A stretch of DNA of 64,000 nucleotides from Polychytrium aggregatum (taxonomy: Eukaryota; Chytridiomycota; Chytridiomycetes; Polychytriales). Below, piece after piece: positions 21,222 through 34,295 of this stretch. The notes beneath the pieces were generated by a model, which was given only the letters and a program-made list of their open reading frames with translations, ran no database searches and was not told the DNA's origin. Position numbers and translations under genes: made by a program. Within the stretch, counting starts at the first letter, position 1; every line of letters begins with the position of its first letter. The stretch spans positions 1 to 64,000 of the forward strand of contig NW_026516390.1 in assembly GCF_025602895.1 (NCBI RefSeq). Direction: 5' to 3'.

Positions 21222-21256
21222 AAAACGGGGGTGTCCCATTTCATTTTGGAAACGCT
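21222..21256 (-). repeat. Orphan left-type transposon end, inverted
   Basis: This is the reverse complement of the E3 left end (39900-39934): GCGTTTCCAAAATGAAATGG, then GACACCCCCGTTTT. It sits directly against the E2 right end in the opposite orientation, so two outer ends abut. This suggests a rearrangement or a nested and mostly deleted third element. Confidence 0.8.
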
Positions 21257-21619
21257 CGATCTGACTTGGTTGCCAGCAGTCACGTGCCCGCGCCACACAA
21301 GCCAGCCAAAACGCCGCCGGCCATGGCTCAGGGATGCATTCGATCCTAGATGCATTCTGGATTGTTTCTTCCCGCTCCCATCCGGCTCCAGCCGGCTCCA
21401 ATGTAGACAGCAGTGGTTCTTTTGGTTTCATTCATTTATATTCCGCTTCCATTTCCATTGGTCGGCCCCCAAGCCCCTCGTCCATCCAAACTCGGGTCCT
21501 CCGTTCCCCCACCAGTCCATTGCCTCCGCTTCATGATCCCCGCAGCGAACCAACCACCAGCCCATCCGCACGCCAACCCACCCAACAATCTGCTCCCGCA
21601 GCAGGACTGACTGATCACC

Positions 21620-22589
21620 ATGGCCGCTCCCGCTGCTCGGCTCCTGCTCATGGCCGTGTTATCACTGCTGATCACCCGGTCGCTGGCCGACAACTACAAG
21701 CTGTTCCTGATGTCTTCGTCGATCGTGGGGATCCCGATCCCGGAAGCCCCAGAAGCCTCAACAGCCAGTCCCCGCATGTCCTATACCCACACCTTCCTCC
21801 ACGAGGGCTCGCCGCTCCTTTTCCGAAAAGACCGGAGCCACTCGGTGCCGTGTGACTGCCGTGCACCCTGTGAGGTCCGTGTATCCTGGATCGGCAGTGT
21901 GAGTGGCTCAAGACCAATCCACATTGCCATCAAGCTTACCGCCCAAGAGAGCACCCGGCTGACCATCCCGCTCGTCCACGATTGTTTGCAGGTGCCGCTT
22001 AACGTCAATCTTTCATTTTCCATCGACAAGAGGGTGAGTTTTGTGCGATCCAGACGGAGCCCAAGTTAGGCCAGCCGACAAGACTCGCCGACCCAGTTCG
22101 CACACAGACCCACGCACACCCAGCAACCCGGTTGTCAGAACTGTCCGTGCTCATCGCATCCCCTCAACTCCTCGACTCTTGTTTCACCCAGGGCTTGATG
22201 TTCAATATCCATCCCGAATTCCATTCGGTGACGGCCCAAGCCAAGATCGGCCAGGAACAACGGTTCATAGATGACGAGAGCTACTTTGGCATAGGTTGGT
22301 ATTGATTGTTGCGGCAAATCTTCCTCCCCGTCCCTCGTCCAGTATATGCCTCAGTCAAGAGACATGCACCGCCATGGTCTTGTTCGATCGGATCGAGACT
22401 GAACCCCCATCTTGCCGCCCAGCCTTCGAAAGCCTCCTCTTTGGGTTCATTCCCGCCTCCTCGGTGCGACTAGGTCTGGTGATAGCCATCGTCCTTGCCT
22501 TTGGATGGCTCTGGGCGTATCCCCGAATGCTCCTCGAGATCCAGCTGGCCTTTGAGTGCCCGGATGCTGAGCGGAAGATCGAGGACTAG
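21620..22589 (+). CDS. Unknown type I membrane protein with signal peptide
   Basis: Four exons join in phase: 21620-21898, 21992-22033, 22192-22294 and 22423-22589, giving 196 residues. Residues 1-23 are a signal peptide (MAAPAARLLLMAVLSLLITR, then SLAD). The lumenal part has a CDCRAPC cysteine cluster and short beta-like stretches (VPLNVNLSFSIDKR). One transmembrane helix near residues 155-173 (LGLVIAIVLAFGWLWAY) leaves a tail of about 23 residues ending in ERKIED. The layout suggests a secretory-pathway or plasma-membrane protein. I do not recognise the family and assign no function. Phase agreement across three introns supports it being a real gene. Confidence 0.6.
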
Positions 22590-23303
22590 ACTCCCAAGCG
22601 GAGCACCGGATCAACCCTGCACATCTCAACAGAGCTTTCGTTTGGAGTCCGATTCACCTTTGCCGTATGCCAGCTGTGAGACGTGCCCGTCCTGCGGAGA
22701 CGATCGCCGAGGATATCACCGATGCATCGCAACCCAGAACAGCCAGATAGAGAGTCATGGCGCGCAAGCCAACTTCCATTCGTGAAGGCCGACTTGTGGA
22801 CGCCCTAGACGTTCAACTAACGACGAATATATCATCACTGAATGGCAGCAGCAGCAGCGAAAACGACGACACCCCACTGCGCAACCGCCGATGCACATCT
22901 CCCGAGTACGTCCAGTCTATTACGAATCGAAGGAGATGTGATATCGCTTCTTGGAGCGCATCCCGTACTGGTCAAGGGTCCTGTCACGCCAAGGATGCAT
23001 CGACCTTGGTTGCAATATCAAGATGTGGGCACCAGCCCCTGACTCTAACGAGCGCATGAGGACGCATGACAAGAGTCTCTCCAGGAGATCGAAATATCCC
23101 TGGCTGAGGTTTTGGCTGTTCGGCTTTGTCCCAGTATGCAGTGGCCTGGCACAGACATGTGGATTCAGTCCTTATCGAGCTGTGATCCAGTCGGCGACTC
23201 ACAGACTGGTATGACACTGTCATCACAAGTATCAGAAGTGACAGGTCAGCGTGCGCCGGATTGCAACCATCCAGAGCAAAGGTTCTTCGGGGACATGCAT
23301 CCA
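22590..23303. other. Intergenic; nothing recognised
   Basis: This lies between two convergent genes. Short open frames on both strands show no family features. Confidence 0.45.
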
Positions 23304-26300
23304 TCAAGCCGTACACACCAGCGGGCAGCAGAGTAGGCCAGAGATCTCGCTCTCAATGGCCCGATGCTTGCATACGTGACACATAAAGTGGATCGCCTCG
23401 ATGATCGGGCGTCCAGAAGCAATGCAGGTCGGGAAGGCAATGTGGCAGTGGTTGCAGAACGTTTGGCTGTCGGTTCCAGAGGAAGAGCATATTTCTTGGA
23501 TGTCAGCAAGCGACCCGATGCTGAGGGTGTTTGCGGACGGATCTACCATGTTCCTGGCCGAACCAAGGGATGCAGATAGGCCCGCGCCACTCACTTGTCT
23601 CTGATAGAACCAGCGCAGTTTGTGCAGCTGACCAGTGTGCCCTTGGGATCGACAGGTGGATATCTGGCCGGCAAATCGTCCAAAGAGTTGTCAGCGACCG
23701 TAATGCTGCCCATGTGGAGCTTGTCGGATATAACGTGGCAATTGTAGCCTGCGACGCCTTACTGGGTAAAGATTGACAGAGCGAGCCTTTCGTAGCTGGC
23801 CTGAGTGTCCTCGGAAAGTGTCGAAAGGGCCTCGAGTTTGACCAGGGCTCGCGAGCAGGTGCCGAATTGCTTGGCTTGGATGCTCACCAGCGCAAGCAGG
23901 CAGTAGATGACTTCCGGATCAAGGATATCCTCGTAATCACGGAGAACGCTGGCCTGCGATAGAGATCGAGAGCGCCGTTGGTCCGTCCGTCGGGTCGGAG
24001 GAGCTGAGTTAGTACCCAGGGATCTATGCACCAACCACAATTCTATGGTATCTGTGCCGAGACGAGCGAAAACCTTTGGTCCCTCTTGAAGCCAGGATGC
24101 CTACCGTGTTCACGGCGCCCTCAAAGTTGCCCGAGTAGTATTGCCGTTGGCACAGAAGGTAAAAATGATATGCCTCGGCGCCGCGCCAGGCATTTTCCAG
24201 GAACTTGCCGTCCATGGTGTTCTTCTTGTCCTCCTCGAGTAGACCGTCCAGTGCCGCCGTGACCTGGGATGCAGCGCCAGGACGCACGATCAGAACATGT
24301 CGCGGTTGCTGCTCTCAAGCAGTACCCGAGACCAGGCTCTATGCGAGCTCGCCAACTGGACGATCTCTTACACTCTCGCGGCCCAGTCCCTTCCCGGACT
24401 TGTGTAGTTTGTGGTAGGCTTCGACTTCGAGTGCTGCAAGGACATAGAGCTTCTTGATGCACAGCGGGCTTTTGTTCGCCTTTGTGGCAGTCTTAGCAAG
24501 CTGGATGGAGCAGGTTCGGCAGCAGATAAGCTCCTCAAGTGCGCCGCTTCGTGGCCATTGGGCCATGGCCCATAGGACGGTTTAGGGGCACAGCGGCAAC
24601 ATTGCTTGCCAACGAGTTATCATTGGATCCGTGGCTGTGCCCCAGGTCTAGACTGCCGTGGCAGCCTAGGCCGAGACCAGCTGCTTCACATCATACAAAC
24701 TCACGTCAAACAGAAGCTTGGCAGACTTTTCACAAGCGTTGGCCTTGCGGTAGAGCTCGATGGCTTCGATGACTCGGTTGCTCTGAAGCAAATGACTGGC
24801 GTACTTTGCAAGCAGAGGCTCAATCTCCTTGAATTTGTGCGCCTCAGCAAGCTCGACCGCAGTGTTCCACTGATTGATCCGTTCGGTCACGGTCGATGGA
24901 GGGAAATCCGACCTGTTAGTATGTTCAAGCCATGGATGTGCATGTTCCAGAGCCGCGCTGACTGGACGTGCCCGAGGTGCGGGGTGCTACTCACTTGACT
25001 GAGGTATATGCACGTATCGATGGCAGCTTGTATGTCGTTGATCTTGACAAATGCAGCCACGGCCTGCTCGCACATGCCCACAGTCACAAACTTGTCGGCC
25101 AGGTTCTATGGGGTTTGGAGGCGGTCCTATTAGAAGCATCCCTCAGGCCCGCACACTCGATTTGGCACGCCCAAGAACACACCGCCAAGTCCGGCAGTGC
25201 TCGCTCCTATGGTCTCAGCAGAATCCGAGACTCACCCTGAGAAGAGGATCGCCATCAGGGAGCTGATATATCATTTTCTCGAGATTCTCGTAGTCGTCCA
25301 GAAAGTAGAAGCACTCGATAAGCCGCTCGTTGCTGCGGCCTTGGGTGTAGTACGTGATGGATTGAGACCTTGACTCCGAGGACGCAACCAGGTGGTGGGC
25401 CAGCCCATGCCCAATGTGTCGATCCAGCGCCAATACGACAGAAGAATCGAAAGCCAAGTGCATGCCGTCAGAAACAATGTTTTCGCATCCACCCATCCAT
25501 AAGAATCCGATCAGAATCTGCTTTGCCTCCTCAACTCGATTCGCTGGCTTGGAGGACCCACCATCGTTGCCGGTCAAAGTAGTAATCGCCAATGGCGTTC
25601 CACGCTTTCTCGAGGACAATGTCATCTCCGCCACTGCCGCCGCTCTTGATGAGCTGGATCACACGGAACCAATCGCCCAAACGGATACGCAAGTCGATGG
25701 CAAGATCCTTGCGATCCATCTCGAGATAGATCTTCTCTGCGGCGTCGTGGTGGCCAAAATATGCCTCGATCTCAGCGCGTTGCTTCATTTTATCCTTTGC
25801 ATATCAAATTAGATGAGTTGGCCAATACTCAGAGAAGATATCAAGCATAGCTGCATGTCTAGCTGAGCGCAACTGGGCACTCGATCGGTGGCGCGTTCGA
25901 ATGAACAACTGTCAAAGCGGCACCACTGCGAGTACTGTCCAAGGAAGTAGAACTTTCATGGCATTGCCAAGCGAGAATGTCCAATATACGGAAGTCACTT
26001 ACATCATATTTCTGGAGCCGCTTGATGAATTGAATGCCCTGGTAGTCCGTGCAGCGGATCAGTGCCTTCTGGGCAACCGTAAAGTCGAGCTCCTCCAGAG
26101 AAGCGTCCGCGATCAACTTCCACAGCCGAGGATGTGGGTTGTCTTCCACAAACTGGAGAGCGTCCGCGATGCCGACCTGACTAAGAATGTCTTTGAAGCC
26201 ATACATGACGGAGAGAAATGCGGTTGTAGATGCAGGTGTCAGCAGCGGTGGTCTCGGTGAGCAGATATCGCCACTGCACACGATGACAGCGAGAAAACGC

Positions 26301-29300
26301 ACTTCGGGTATCGCGCAGCGATTTGGTCTCCATGTTAATAATGTGCTCCTTGGATGGACCCTCGGGATCCTTCAGCAGCTCGTCCAGCAGCACGGCCTTG
26401 ATCTGGAGCTTGTCGAATCCACATATGTCTGGTGTCGTGTGAGAACGAAATCAGCGAGTCTCGCCAAGGCTGCTCGAGCACCGCGTTCACATGGTATGAA
26501 CAACGGCATCAAGTTGCTGCAGACATCATATTCCCATCAATGCTCGAGCATTCCTCAGGCAACCGGGCCACACTTACATCCCGAGCATGTGATGGGCTCC
26601 TCAGGATCCAGGTTGCGGAAGACGTACATTCTGGTCTTCTCCATAATGGCAAAGAGCTCCGGGTTGTCTTCGGCCCTGCAGCACCGGGTGGATTCATGTC
26701 AGTATCGCCGAGCGCATCAACTACATTCAAACGAATCTATGCCATGTCCAGCCTGCTGTTTGCTTTGGGCCAAAGTGTGCGCACCATCGGACATCCCAAA
26801 CGTCCTTCCTCTCAAAATCGAGCAGCTTGCCGCTGTCTGACAGCTGTTGCTGTAATGGGATCAAAAGCGTGACGAAATGAGAATCGTGCAAGGGGCTTGG
26901 GCCGCCACGATCTGCCCGATATTCCAAGGCCCCAGTAAGAGGATACCAACCGCACTGTCAAGCAAGGGGATGAGCTGCGGCTTACCTTGGATCCCACCAA
27001 TCCGCCGACCATCGTGGATCCCGATCCGCTTGACCCGTCTGCCGGACTCGTTCCGGCCGGCACCCCCACAGAGCCCCCAGAAGCACCGCCCGCACCGCCA
27101 CTGATGTTGGTGGCAGCCCCGGATCCTCCGGGAGCGAGCGCGCCACCTTTGCGGTCAAACTCAAAGATCTTGAGCAAGCCAGCGGTGTCGAGCATCGCAA
27201 GTCGTGAGGAGTTGCAGTTGAGGGATATGAATTGGGTCCGTATACCGGTGCTGTACTTGTTCTCGAGTGTCATCGACGGAAGCACAAACTGCAGGAGCTG
27301 ACCGCTCTGTCGCGCAAGCACAAAGGTCGAATCGCTGGCTGTGGCCGAGACAATCGAGTCTGACGAGGGCCTGGGGCAAATACACAAGGGCACATGAGCA
27401 CAACCCGGTCTGCCGATACCCGAGGCAGCCTCCGAGATATACACCAAGCTAAACAGCCGATGATAACTGATTTGATATGTGCATATCTGGACGCTCCGGC
27501 TCACCTCTTCTTCTTTAGCTCAACCACAAACGACCCACTGTCTCGGGTACCAATCACCGACATGTCGTCAACGTGGAAGGCGCGCTCCTTGGTTTCTTTT
27601 CGTCGCATTGCTGATTGGTTGTGAGTATCATGGCCGAGCAGCAGATCCAGGACACACGGCCGGGCATTAGCATCCCATGTTGAGGTTACGCGTTGGCGTC
27701 CCACACTGAACGGCATATTGGTGCGCTTTTGTTCCACAGTTTGTATTCACAGCAGTGCGCTCCAGTCAGCGTGCGCCGCCCTTACCGTCAATCGCAGAGA
27801 GCTTGGATCCGAGGACCGAGCTTCGAAACTGCCAGTACATCACGATATCCGATGAGGCCACAAAGACGTGTGTCTTGTTGATCGCCGCAAATCTGGGCTC
27901 AAAGTCAATCTGCTTGGATTCGATGGAAGTGCCGATGGAGTTGACCACGCTGATTTGATATCTGATGCGCGCAAGAGCGAGTCAACAAATCAAAGCAGCG
28001 GGCGAGGCTGCACATCGCAGTACCGGATGCTGCCGCCGGCTTGCAACCACCATGCTAGGCGCCGGTCTGCTTTTGGCCAGGGTTCGGCCGGATTACTTAC
28101 TGCTCGCTCAGCTCTTCGATCTTGGTCACTAGCACGCAATAATCTCCGCTTGATGCAAGTGCCACCAACTTGGATGTGTTCCTTTGTCACAGCGATCGGA
28201 CATTAGCGATCGGGCATTAGCGATGACAAACGCTTCGCACAAGCGTCCGTGCGGGATGGAACAACGCCAATGGCTCTCGATCTAGGGTATTCTCGTCGAC
28301 GATGCGTGGCCTTACTTTGTGTTCTTCTCGTTGGTCTTGGAGTTCCAGAAGACAATGTTGGTGTCGGTCCTCTCGGACTTTGTGTAGGTATACACAAGCA
28401 CATCGCTTGCAAAGAACGACCAACGATAGTCCGGTCGAATGTTTGCAAAGTAGATGAACGAATCGACAGCCAAGGCGATACGCAGGCCGCTGTACTCCCA
28501 GCTCAGGGATGTGATGCGTTTCCCTGGCACCTTAAGAGATCTCACGTACTGGTGCCGAGACGGAGGCGTCAGATACCATCGCTGTAGAAGTGAGTGCGTC
28601 TGCGCTTAACCAGAGTCCTTTGGCCGTCGGATGAACTCACCTGTCCATGCGAGTCGTAAAAATGGACGACGCTGACTTCCTTCTCGTCGCCCTGCGCGCT
28701 GCGTGCGTGCTGGACGCCGGCGACGGCCAGGATCGATCCGTTGTTGTTCCACTTCATCTTGAGATGTCTGAGGTTGGTGTCCAATACCATCGGGGCTGGG
28801 GATATTGTTTGTGCTGTTGATTACCAAGCTGATCTATACCGAGCTATGTTGCTATGGGCCCCTTGCCTCGAATCACCGCCCCATCGAAGAAAGCGATTCC
28901 TTACACGAGTCTTTCTCGTCCCTCATGATCTGGATCTTGCCATTTTCGAAGCATATAGCCAGACAAGGTGCCCGGGGCTCGATGTAGCCGTTGCTGCCGT
29001 TGTACCAATCCAGCGCGGCGATCTTGAGCAGGCCAGCGCTTTCGCTGCCGTAGCACGGGACTTTGCTCTGGAAAGTACACAGCAAAGCGTCAGTCCGGCC
29101 CTGCGAGGGTCAGGCAAAGAGAAGGAGCGCCTTTGCTTCGACAGCATCCGCACTAAAGTACTTATGATATTGATGGTAGTGCAGAGATCTTACCACAAAG
29201 TTACCGGACGAGTCATATAGATGAAGCTCGCCAGTACTCGTGCCAAAGAGGATGTTCTTGCCGTCGGGCGACCACTGGACGTGGGCAAGCTGGCACTTGA

Positions 29301-30506
29301 GCTCCTTGCCCCACAGCCGGTTTCCATCCACAGAGCCGACGATGACGGCGCCTGGGCGATGGCAGAGCGCATTGCAGCGTGAGTTCGAATACGCTTCGGT
29401 TGGCGACACAAATGGCGAGACTGCTCAAAGATGCGAACCACCAGCGCATGAAGAAAGTCACGGACGGCAAAGTCCCAAGCAACACCGTTGGGACCCACGC
29501 CCAAGCAAGTCTCTGTTGGAAAACAACGCAAAGTCGCTGCCGGAGATGCAAATGGGAAAAATATGCAGAAACGCATCACAAACGCACCATCCTCATATGC
29601 GATGCAGATCTTCTGCCCGTCCCGATTCCATTGCATGTCGGAGACCGTGCTTTTGTTTCGGTTGTTGATCATCTCCTCGTACCAGATTCCCTTGTAGAGA
29701 ATCCACACAATGATCAAGCCCTGCTGGTCTGAGGTTGTCAGTTTCCTGTGTTGTTGGTTCCAAGTCGAGACCACGACAGCGCCTACAAAGAAACAAGAGA
29801 GTCCATCAATATGGCTACGTCGTGGTACGGCTCTGGCAGTCACCATCGTTGCAGACACGACAACGATTGACGACGACCATGAGGACGTCACGCGACATAT
29901 GCCTCGGCTGTTCCAGCAGGCAGGCACCGACGCAAGCAGCATCTTGCAGAACCCCCGAGCCCTTTGATTTCGTGATGGCCATCCCTGCGGTCGTCACAGC
30001 GACAGCGACAGCCAGGTCAGGCTGCTCGAAATCGCCGATGTGGGCTTTATCAGCGTCGCGTTGGGACCTACCCGTGTGCCCTTCCAACGTTTGGTTCATG
30101 GACAGATTGCTCAGGTGCTGCCCAGTACCAGTCGAGCCTGCGCCCTGTCCTGCGGCGCTGGTGCTGGTCGGGTCGCGGCGAGAATTGTAGTTGTTGGGCT
30201 CGGTGGTTGCGACGGGGGTCTCGAGCTTCAGGACCTTGAGCAGCCCCTCATCACCACCACAGGCAATCCATCCCTGGTCATTGTACCAGGAGACGGTGTG
30301 GAGCTTGACGCCGTTTGGGATGGCGATCTGGACGATATCCGCGGCAAAGGATGATAGCAGATCGGCGTGTGAGAATCCGGGCCTATTATTTGCATCCGCA
30401 TATCGAATCTGGAATCTGCCCTTTGCCCGCCTGCCCATGCATTTGCCGCTTTTCCATTCCACCCACAGCCGCGATAACCAACCTTTTTGCTCAGATAGAT
30501 AAACAT
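23304..30506 (-). CDS. WDR35: Intraflagellar transport protein 121 (WDR35), IFT-A complex
   Basis: IFT121 is a core subunit of IFT-A, which drives retrograde transport and membrane-protein entry in cilia and flagella. About 20 or more exons run from ATG 30506 (MFIYLSKK) to the stop at 23304. The N-terminal WD40 part follows the animal protein closely: [68 protein letters not shown]. The TPR-like part has [55 protein letters not shown] and [18 protein letters not shown]. The C-terminal zinc-binding segment has CTNC (about 23620), CNHC and CHVCKH. An added Gly/Ser/Ala-rich loop of about 50 residues (near 27000-27140) interrupts the second propeller. The gene implies a flagellated stage. I did not fix every exon border. 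Confidence 0.93.
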
Positions 30507-30852
30507 GGCGCCGTCTTAATTGGGCCGATCGACAGTGGCGTTGCAGCTCAGTGTACCCGAGGGTGGTGGCTCGCAGCAAGCCAGAGCCGAGCAGATGAAG
30601 GCGAGCGTTCCCACACGAAACCCGAGCCGATGACCCGAGCCCATCCGGAATGGCGCCGGCTGCGTCCTCTCTTCCCGCCACGAACCGACCTGCTTGCCAG
30701 CACCAGCGTCCGTCCTCTGCAACACTGCGATTGAAAGCATCGGCGCCGACCAGACCGGCAGCACCATCGCATCACAACGACGATCGACATCTCTACTGCT
30801 CTGTCCCCAAAGTCGTGCAGTGTCTGCCGTTGATGCCGCTCAGCACGCCGCC
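30507..30852. promoter_or_regulatory. Shared divergent promoter of WDR35 and the F-box gene
   Basis: The start codons are 346 bases apart and point away from each other. No TATA box was recognised. Confidence 0.45.
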
Positions 30853-32085
30853 ATGATCGATCAACTCCCTGTCGAGATCACCGCAGAGATCCTGCGCTAT
30901 CTCGGCTTTGCAACCCACCAGCGGCTGCGGGCAACCTGCCGCATGCTCGCTCGGATCGTCGAGGGCCTGCCTCGGCAGCAAGGATACATCTCTCGGTACC
31001 GCACACTGCCTGAGTTGTCGGATCGGCTGCCGCACCTGATTCATGAGCTGCTTTCAAAGCAGTGTCTACCGTCGGTCCAGGACGGCCCTTGGCTCCATCT
31101 CGCCCTGCTCAGTCCTCACATCAGCTGGCATCAGCCCGGAAACGGCTGGCCCTCAGCGGCCTGGTCAGCGCCCGATGGCTGCGGTGCAGCGTCCCTGGTC
31201 CCGCTGTTGAGCAACCATAGTCTCCACGAACATCGACTCTATGTGCTCTTCAAGATCCAGCGATTCAAGGTGCCGCCAGCAAACGATCCCGAATCCGAGT
31301 CCGAGCCCGAGCCCGAGCCCGAGCCGGCAGCCGAGTCTGAAACGAAACCCGGAGCAGATACCAAATCCGAACCCGATGCTGCTGCCAACCGGACCAGCAT
31401 CGACCATGCCCAGAAACAAACCCCACTTCCCCGGCTATCGCCTCCAAAAGCACCGCCGCTGACCCGCCTGCGAATCTCGGTCCGACTGCTGTTTGGAACG
31501 GGCCTCAGGCTCGATCGTGGCCTCTACATCATCTCGGAAGGCATTCGGGCCCCGATGGGCGACTGCACCTCGGTCTGGCTGAGGCCCGAGAACCGCCCGA
31601 TCCGCAACGTCTACAACACTCCCGACTGGGGCGGCGACCCCGTTATGCGCAAGCAGCTGGGCCAGGACCGCCATTCGACGCACCTGCGTGCGTTCATGGA
31701 AGAGAGGAGCCAGGTCGAGCTGCGATATCGCGGCGGCGGATCCGATGCCTTCCTGAACGAGACGTTTTCGCTCCTGCGGTCGCCGGAGGGTGATCTGCAC
31801 CAGAGCGACTCCAAGAGTTGGATCCAGATGGTATGTCGCAATACCGAGCGCATCGACACTGCCGAGATTCTGCCGGCTGCATCCCTCAGTCAAGACCACC
31901 ACGGCGCGGTTAGATCCAGCCGCTCAGGCCATCTCCATCATGAGTTTGGTGCCCATGCCGAAGAGAAGGCCTTGGCGCTGGTCAAATGGTTCACCGATCT
32001 GGCGACTCGGCTGCTGGATGAGACGAATGCGGCCCCGCACGAGAACCTGGCTCGACACAAATTCGCACTTCGGCGGAAGCGATGA
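30853..32085 (+). CDS. F-box protein
   Basis: F-box proteins bring substrates to SCF ubiquitin ligases through Skp1. One exon encodes 410 residues. The start at 30853 opens directly with the F-box (IDQLPVEITAEILRYLGFA, then RLRATCRMLARIV; residues 2-37). The rest is not a repeat domain I recognise, so the substrate is unknown. Residues about 140-175 are an acidic, low-complexity linker of SE, EP and PE dipeptides. The C-terminal half has a folded look, with many aromatic and charged residues. The 3' flank has an AAGTCC/AAGTGC repeat around 32109-32150. Confidence 0.8.
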   Translation: MIDQLPVEITAEILRYLGFATHQRLRATCRMLARIVEGLPRQQGYISRYRTLPELSDRLPHLIHELLSKQCLPSVQDGPWLHLALLSPHISWHQPGNGWPSAAWSAPDGCGAASLVPLLSNHSLHEHRLYVLFKIQRFKVPPANDPESESEPEPEPEPAAESETKPGADTKSEPDAAANRTSIDHAQKQTPLPRLSPPKAPPLTRLRISVRLLFGTGLRLDRGLYIISEGIRAPMGDCTSVWLRPENRPIRNVYNTPDWGGDPVMRKQLGQDRHSTHLRAFMEERSQVELRYRGGGSDAFLNETFSLLRSPEGDLHQSDSKSWIQMVCRNTERIDTAEILPAASLSQDHHGAVRSSRSGHLHHEFGAHAEEKALALVKWFTDLATRLLDETNAAPHENLARHKFALRRKR

Positions 32086-32666
32086 GCCCGCCACTAGATC
32101 GTACAAGACCAAGTCCAAGTCCAAGTGCAAGCCCAAGTGCAAGATCCAGTGCTCGACAGCACACCCGGAACAGGGCCGCAGCCACGGATGTGGGGCCAAG
32201 TCCGGTGTCAACAGAGCAACCATCCTGAGCAACTCCACATACGGCATCCAAGTTGACGAGGGGACGAACAAACAGGGCTAGACATGCCTTTGGGCTTGCT
32301 TTCGTGCAGCCTCATCTCTTCACCCGAAACGACGGACTATGCAGAGACTGGGGTTGATTCGTGTCCACCGCCGCGGTTGGACGACAGGCTTGCCTTTGGA
32401 CAGCATGATCGCAAATATCACGTCGTAGACTCGTGCCCCTCGATCCATGGATAACATACTTGAGGTGGGCGAAGCACGGAGGTGAGCCAACGAAATCCAT
32501 GTAGCCCATGACAACTCCTCCCCCCCCCTCGTAACTCACTACAGCCAGCGACGCGTTGATCTTGCCGATGGCCGCCGGAGAGATCGGCGGATGTATTGAT
32601 GATCCAGGAAGAAAACAATCGCCGCTGGACATGGAAACGTCTCCCGGCTGCGCTTCCCGAGGACGC
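32086..32666. other. Convergent 3' region; no gene
   Basis: Besides the AAGTCC-type repeat close to the F-box stop, I see no coding signal. The Dabb gene ends at its right edge. Confidence 0.45.
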
Positions 32667-33810
32667 TCAGATCTTGGGGGTGTACGGAACGACAAAGTCG
32701 AAGGCAAGAACACCGGCATCTGTATCCATTCAGCAAGCCGCCCCTCCCTGTCAGTCGTGGTGGATTGTCTGCGACTGCGTGGTTTCGACGCGGCGACAGC
32801 CGGCGATGCTTTGTAGATCACAGGCACCATGGCCACAGACGGTGCTACTTACCAGCCTCGACATGGGGTCGGATGTGGTTCGTGACGACGCCGACTAATG
32901 AAAGATCGCGGATGAGTGACTCGGAAGACGACAGTGAGCGACGGCTACGGAACATCCGGCACCTTACCGTGGTCAGGATGGATGGCGTAGCCCTGCAGAG
33001 CCTGGGTCCGCGACGCAGGTGGCTGGAGGTTAGATAGAGAGCGATTTGCATTCGCTGCGCTGGAGCCGTCCATGATCAAACCTCGCACCAAGCTGGAGTG
33101 ACACTGACCTCCTTCGACTCGAACTCGGCGCTCAGACCTAGACAATATCACAGATACGGACGGTCAGCGCTGCAGAGGCAACATCCGAACGAGTCTGGCG
33201 GCTGTTGCTGGCGAGAAACCCCATACTACGACTTGATATCAAGCCGTGCTTGTTGAACCTACCGTGGGTGTATCCGTGGGCACGCTCGGGCATGAAGTTC
33301 TCTCCGGCTGCAATCTGGTTGTGTGTCGAAAGTGTTAGCGGCGTGAGGACGACGAGTCGTCTTGTCAGAACATGGAGCAACCCAGGAGCAACCAAAGCCC
33401 AGCTATCGGATGCGCCGTTGTCTAGCATATAAGATCAGCAGCAGCCGCACCTTGATTAGACCAGGGATGTGGTGGAGGTTGTTGATTTCGCGGATCATGG
33501 TGTCGATGGCCTCCTGAGGGACATCCTTGCGGATCTTGAGCAGAACTGCATTGTGGAGGGGCACGGCGATAGCGAGGACAGCACCGTCAGCACTCCAGAA
33601 TCTCAGAGAGGCCGCGCAGTATTAGGTTTGGAAACCCAGCAGCCTGACCGAGGGCCTCAGACCGCGCCAGGAATGTTGGTTGGGTTTGCATATGAACAGG
33701 CGCGTAATCGAGATGGTGGGCTGTGTGGGCTGTCGCAGGGAGATTTGTCGGAGCCGCTGAGCGGGCTGCCGATCAGTGCCATCGCTCTCACCGGTGTGAA
33801 TGACGACCAT
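32667..33810 (-). CDS. Stress-responsive A/B-barrel (Dabb) domain protein
   Basis: This is a small dimeric alpha-beta barrel protein. Family members act in stress responses or as small enzymes, so the reaction here is unknown. Seven short exons join in phase: 33810-33792, 33545-33451, 33314-33263, 33137-33109, 33001-32968, 32894-32853 and 32719-32667, giving 107 residues, the usual length for a single Dabb domain. The family pattern is clear: MVVIHTVLLKIRKDVPQEAI, then HHIPGLIK, GYTHGLSAEFESKE, ALQGYAIHPDH and a final DFVVPYTPKI. The first coding exon has only 19 bases. Phase agreement across six introns is strong support. Confidence 0.85.
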
Positions 33811-34295
33811 AGCGAAGGAAACGGAGAGCAGAAAGCGGAAATGCGCGAGCGGACGATGGGTGAGTATCCGAAAGCGCGGATGGCAATCAAGAAAAACTGA
33901 TGGAGGGAAACGAAGCAAGATTCGATTTCAAAGCGAGAGAATCTGGCGAGAACGCAGGTGAGAGAGAACATCCGCCGGGCGATCTGGTCAGCCAGTCAAA
34001 GGGAGTGCTGCAGACTGCATTAGCATTGCGATTTCGTATCGCAGTGCATCCGTCGCAAGCATCGGATAGTCCCAAGATAGTGCATATTCGCAGGGGCCAT
34101 GTTCATGAAGAGGACGACTGCCGTGCAGATTCCCACAAAGCATCTCGCGAGAACAGGGCCGAGAACGCGGGCTTCTCTCTCGGCCGTTGGCTGTGCTCGA
34201 TCGGGCGCAGGACTGCCAGCGAGCTTGTTCTCATCCCCATCCATTCATTCACCCATCCATCTATCCGCTCATCCGCCCATTTACCCTGCCCAAAA
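33811..34295. promoter_or_regulatory. Divergent promoter region between the Dabb gene and the small membrane gene
   Basis: The 485 bases lie between start codons that face away from each other. A CATC-rich stretch near 34240-34275 lies just upstream of the plus-strand start. Confidence 0.4.
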
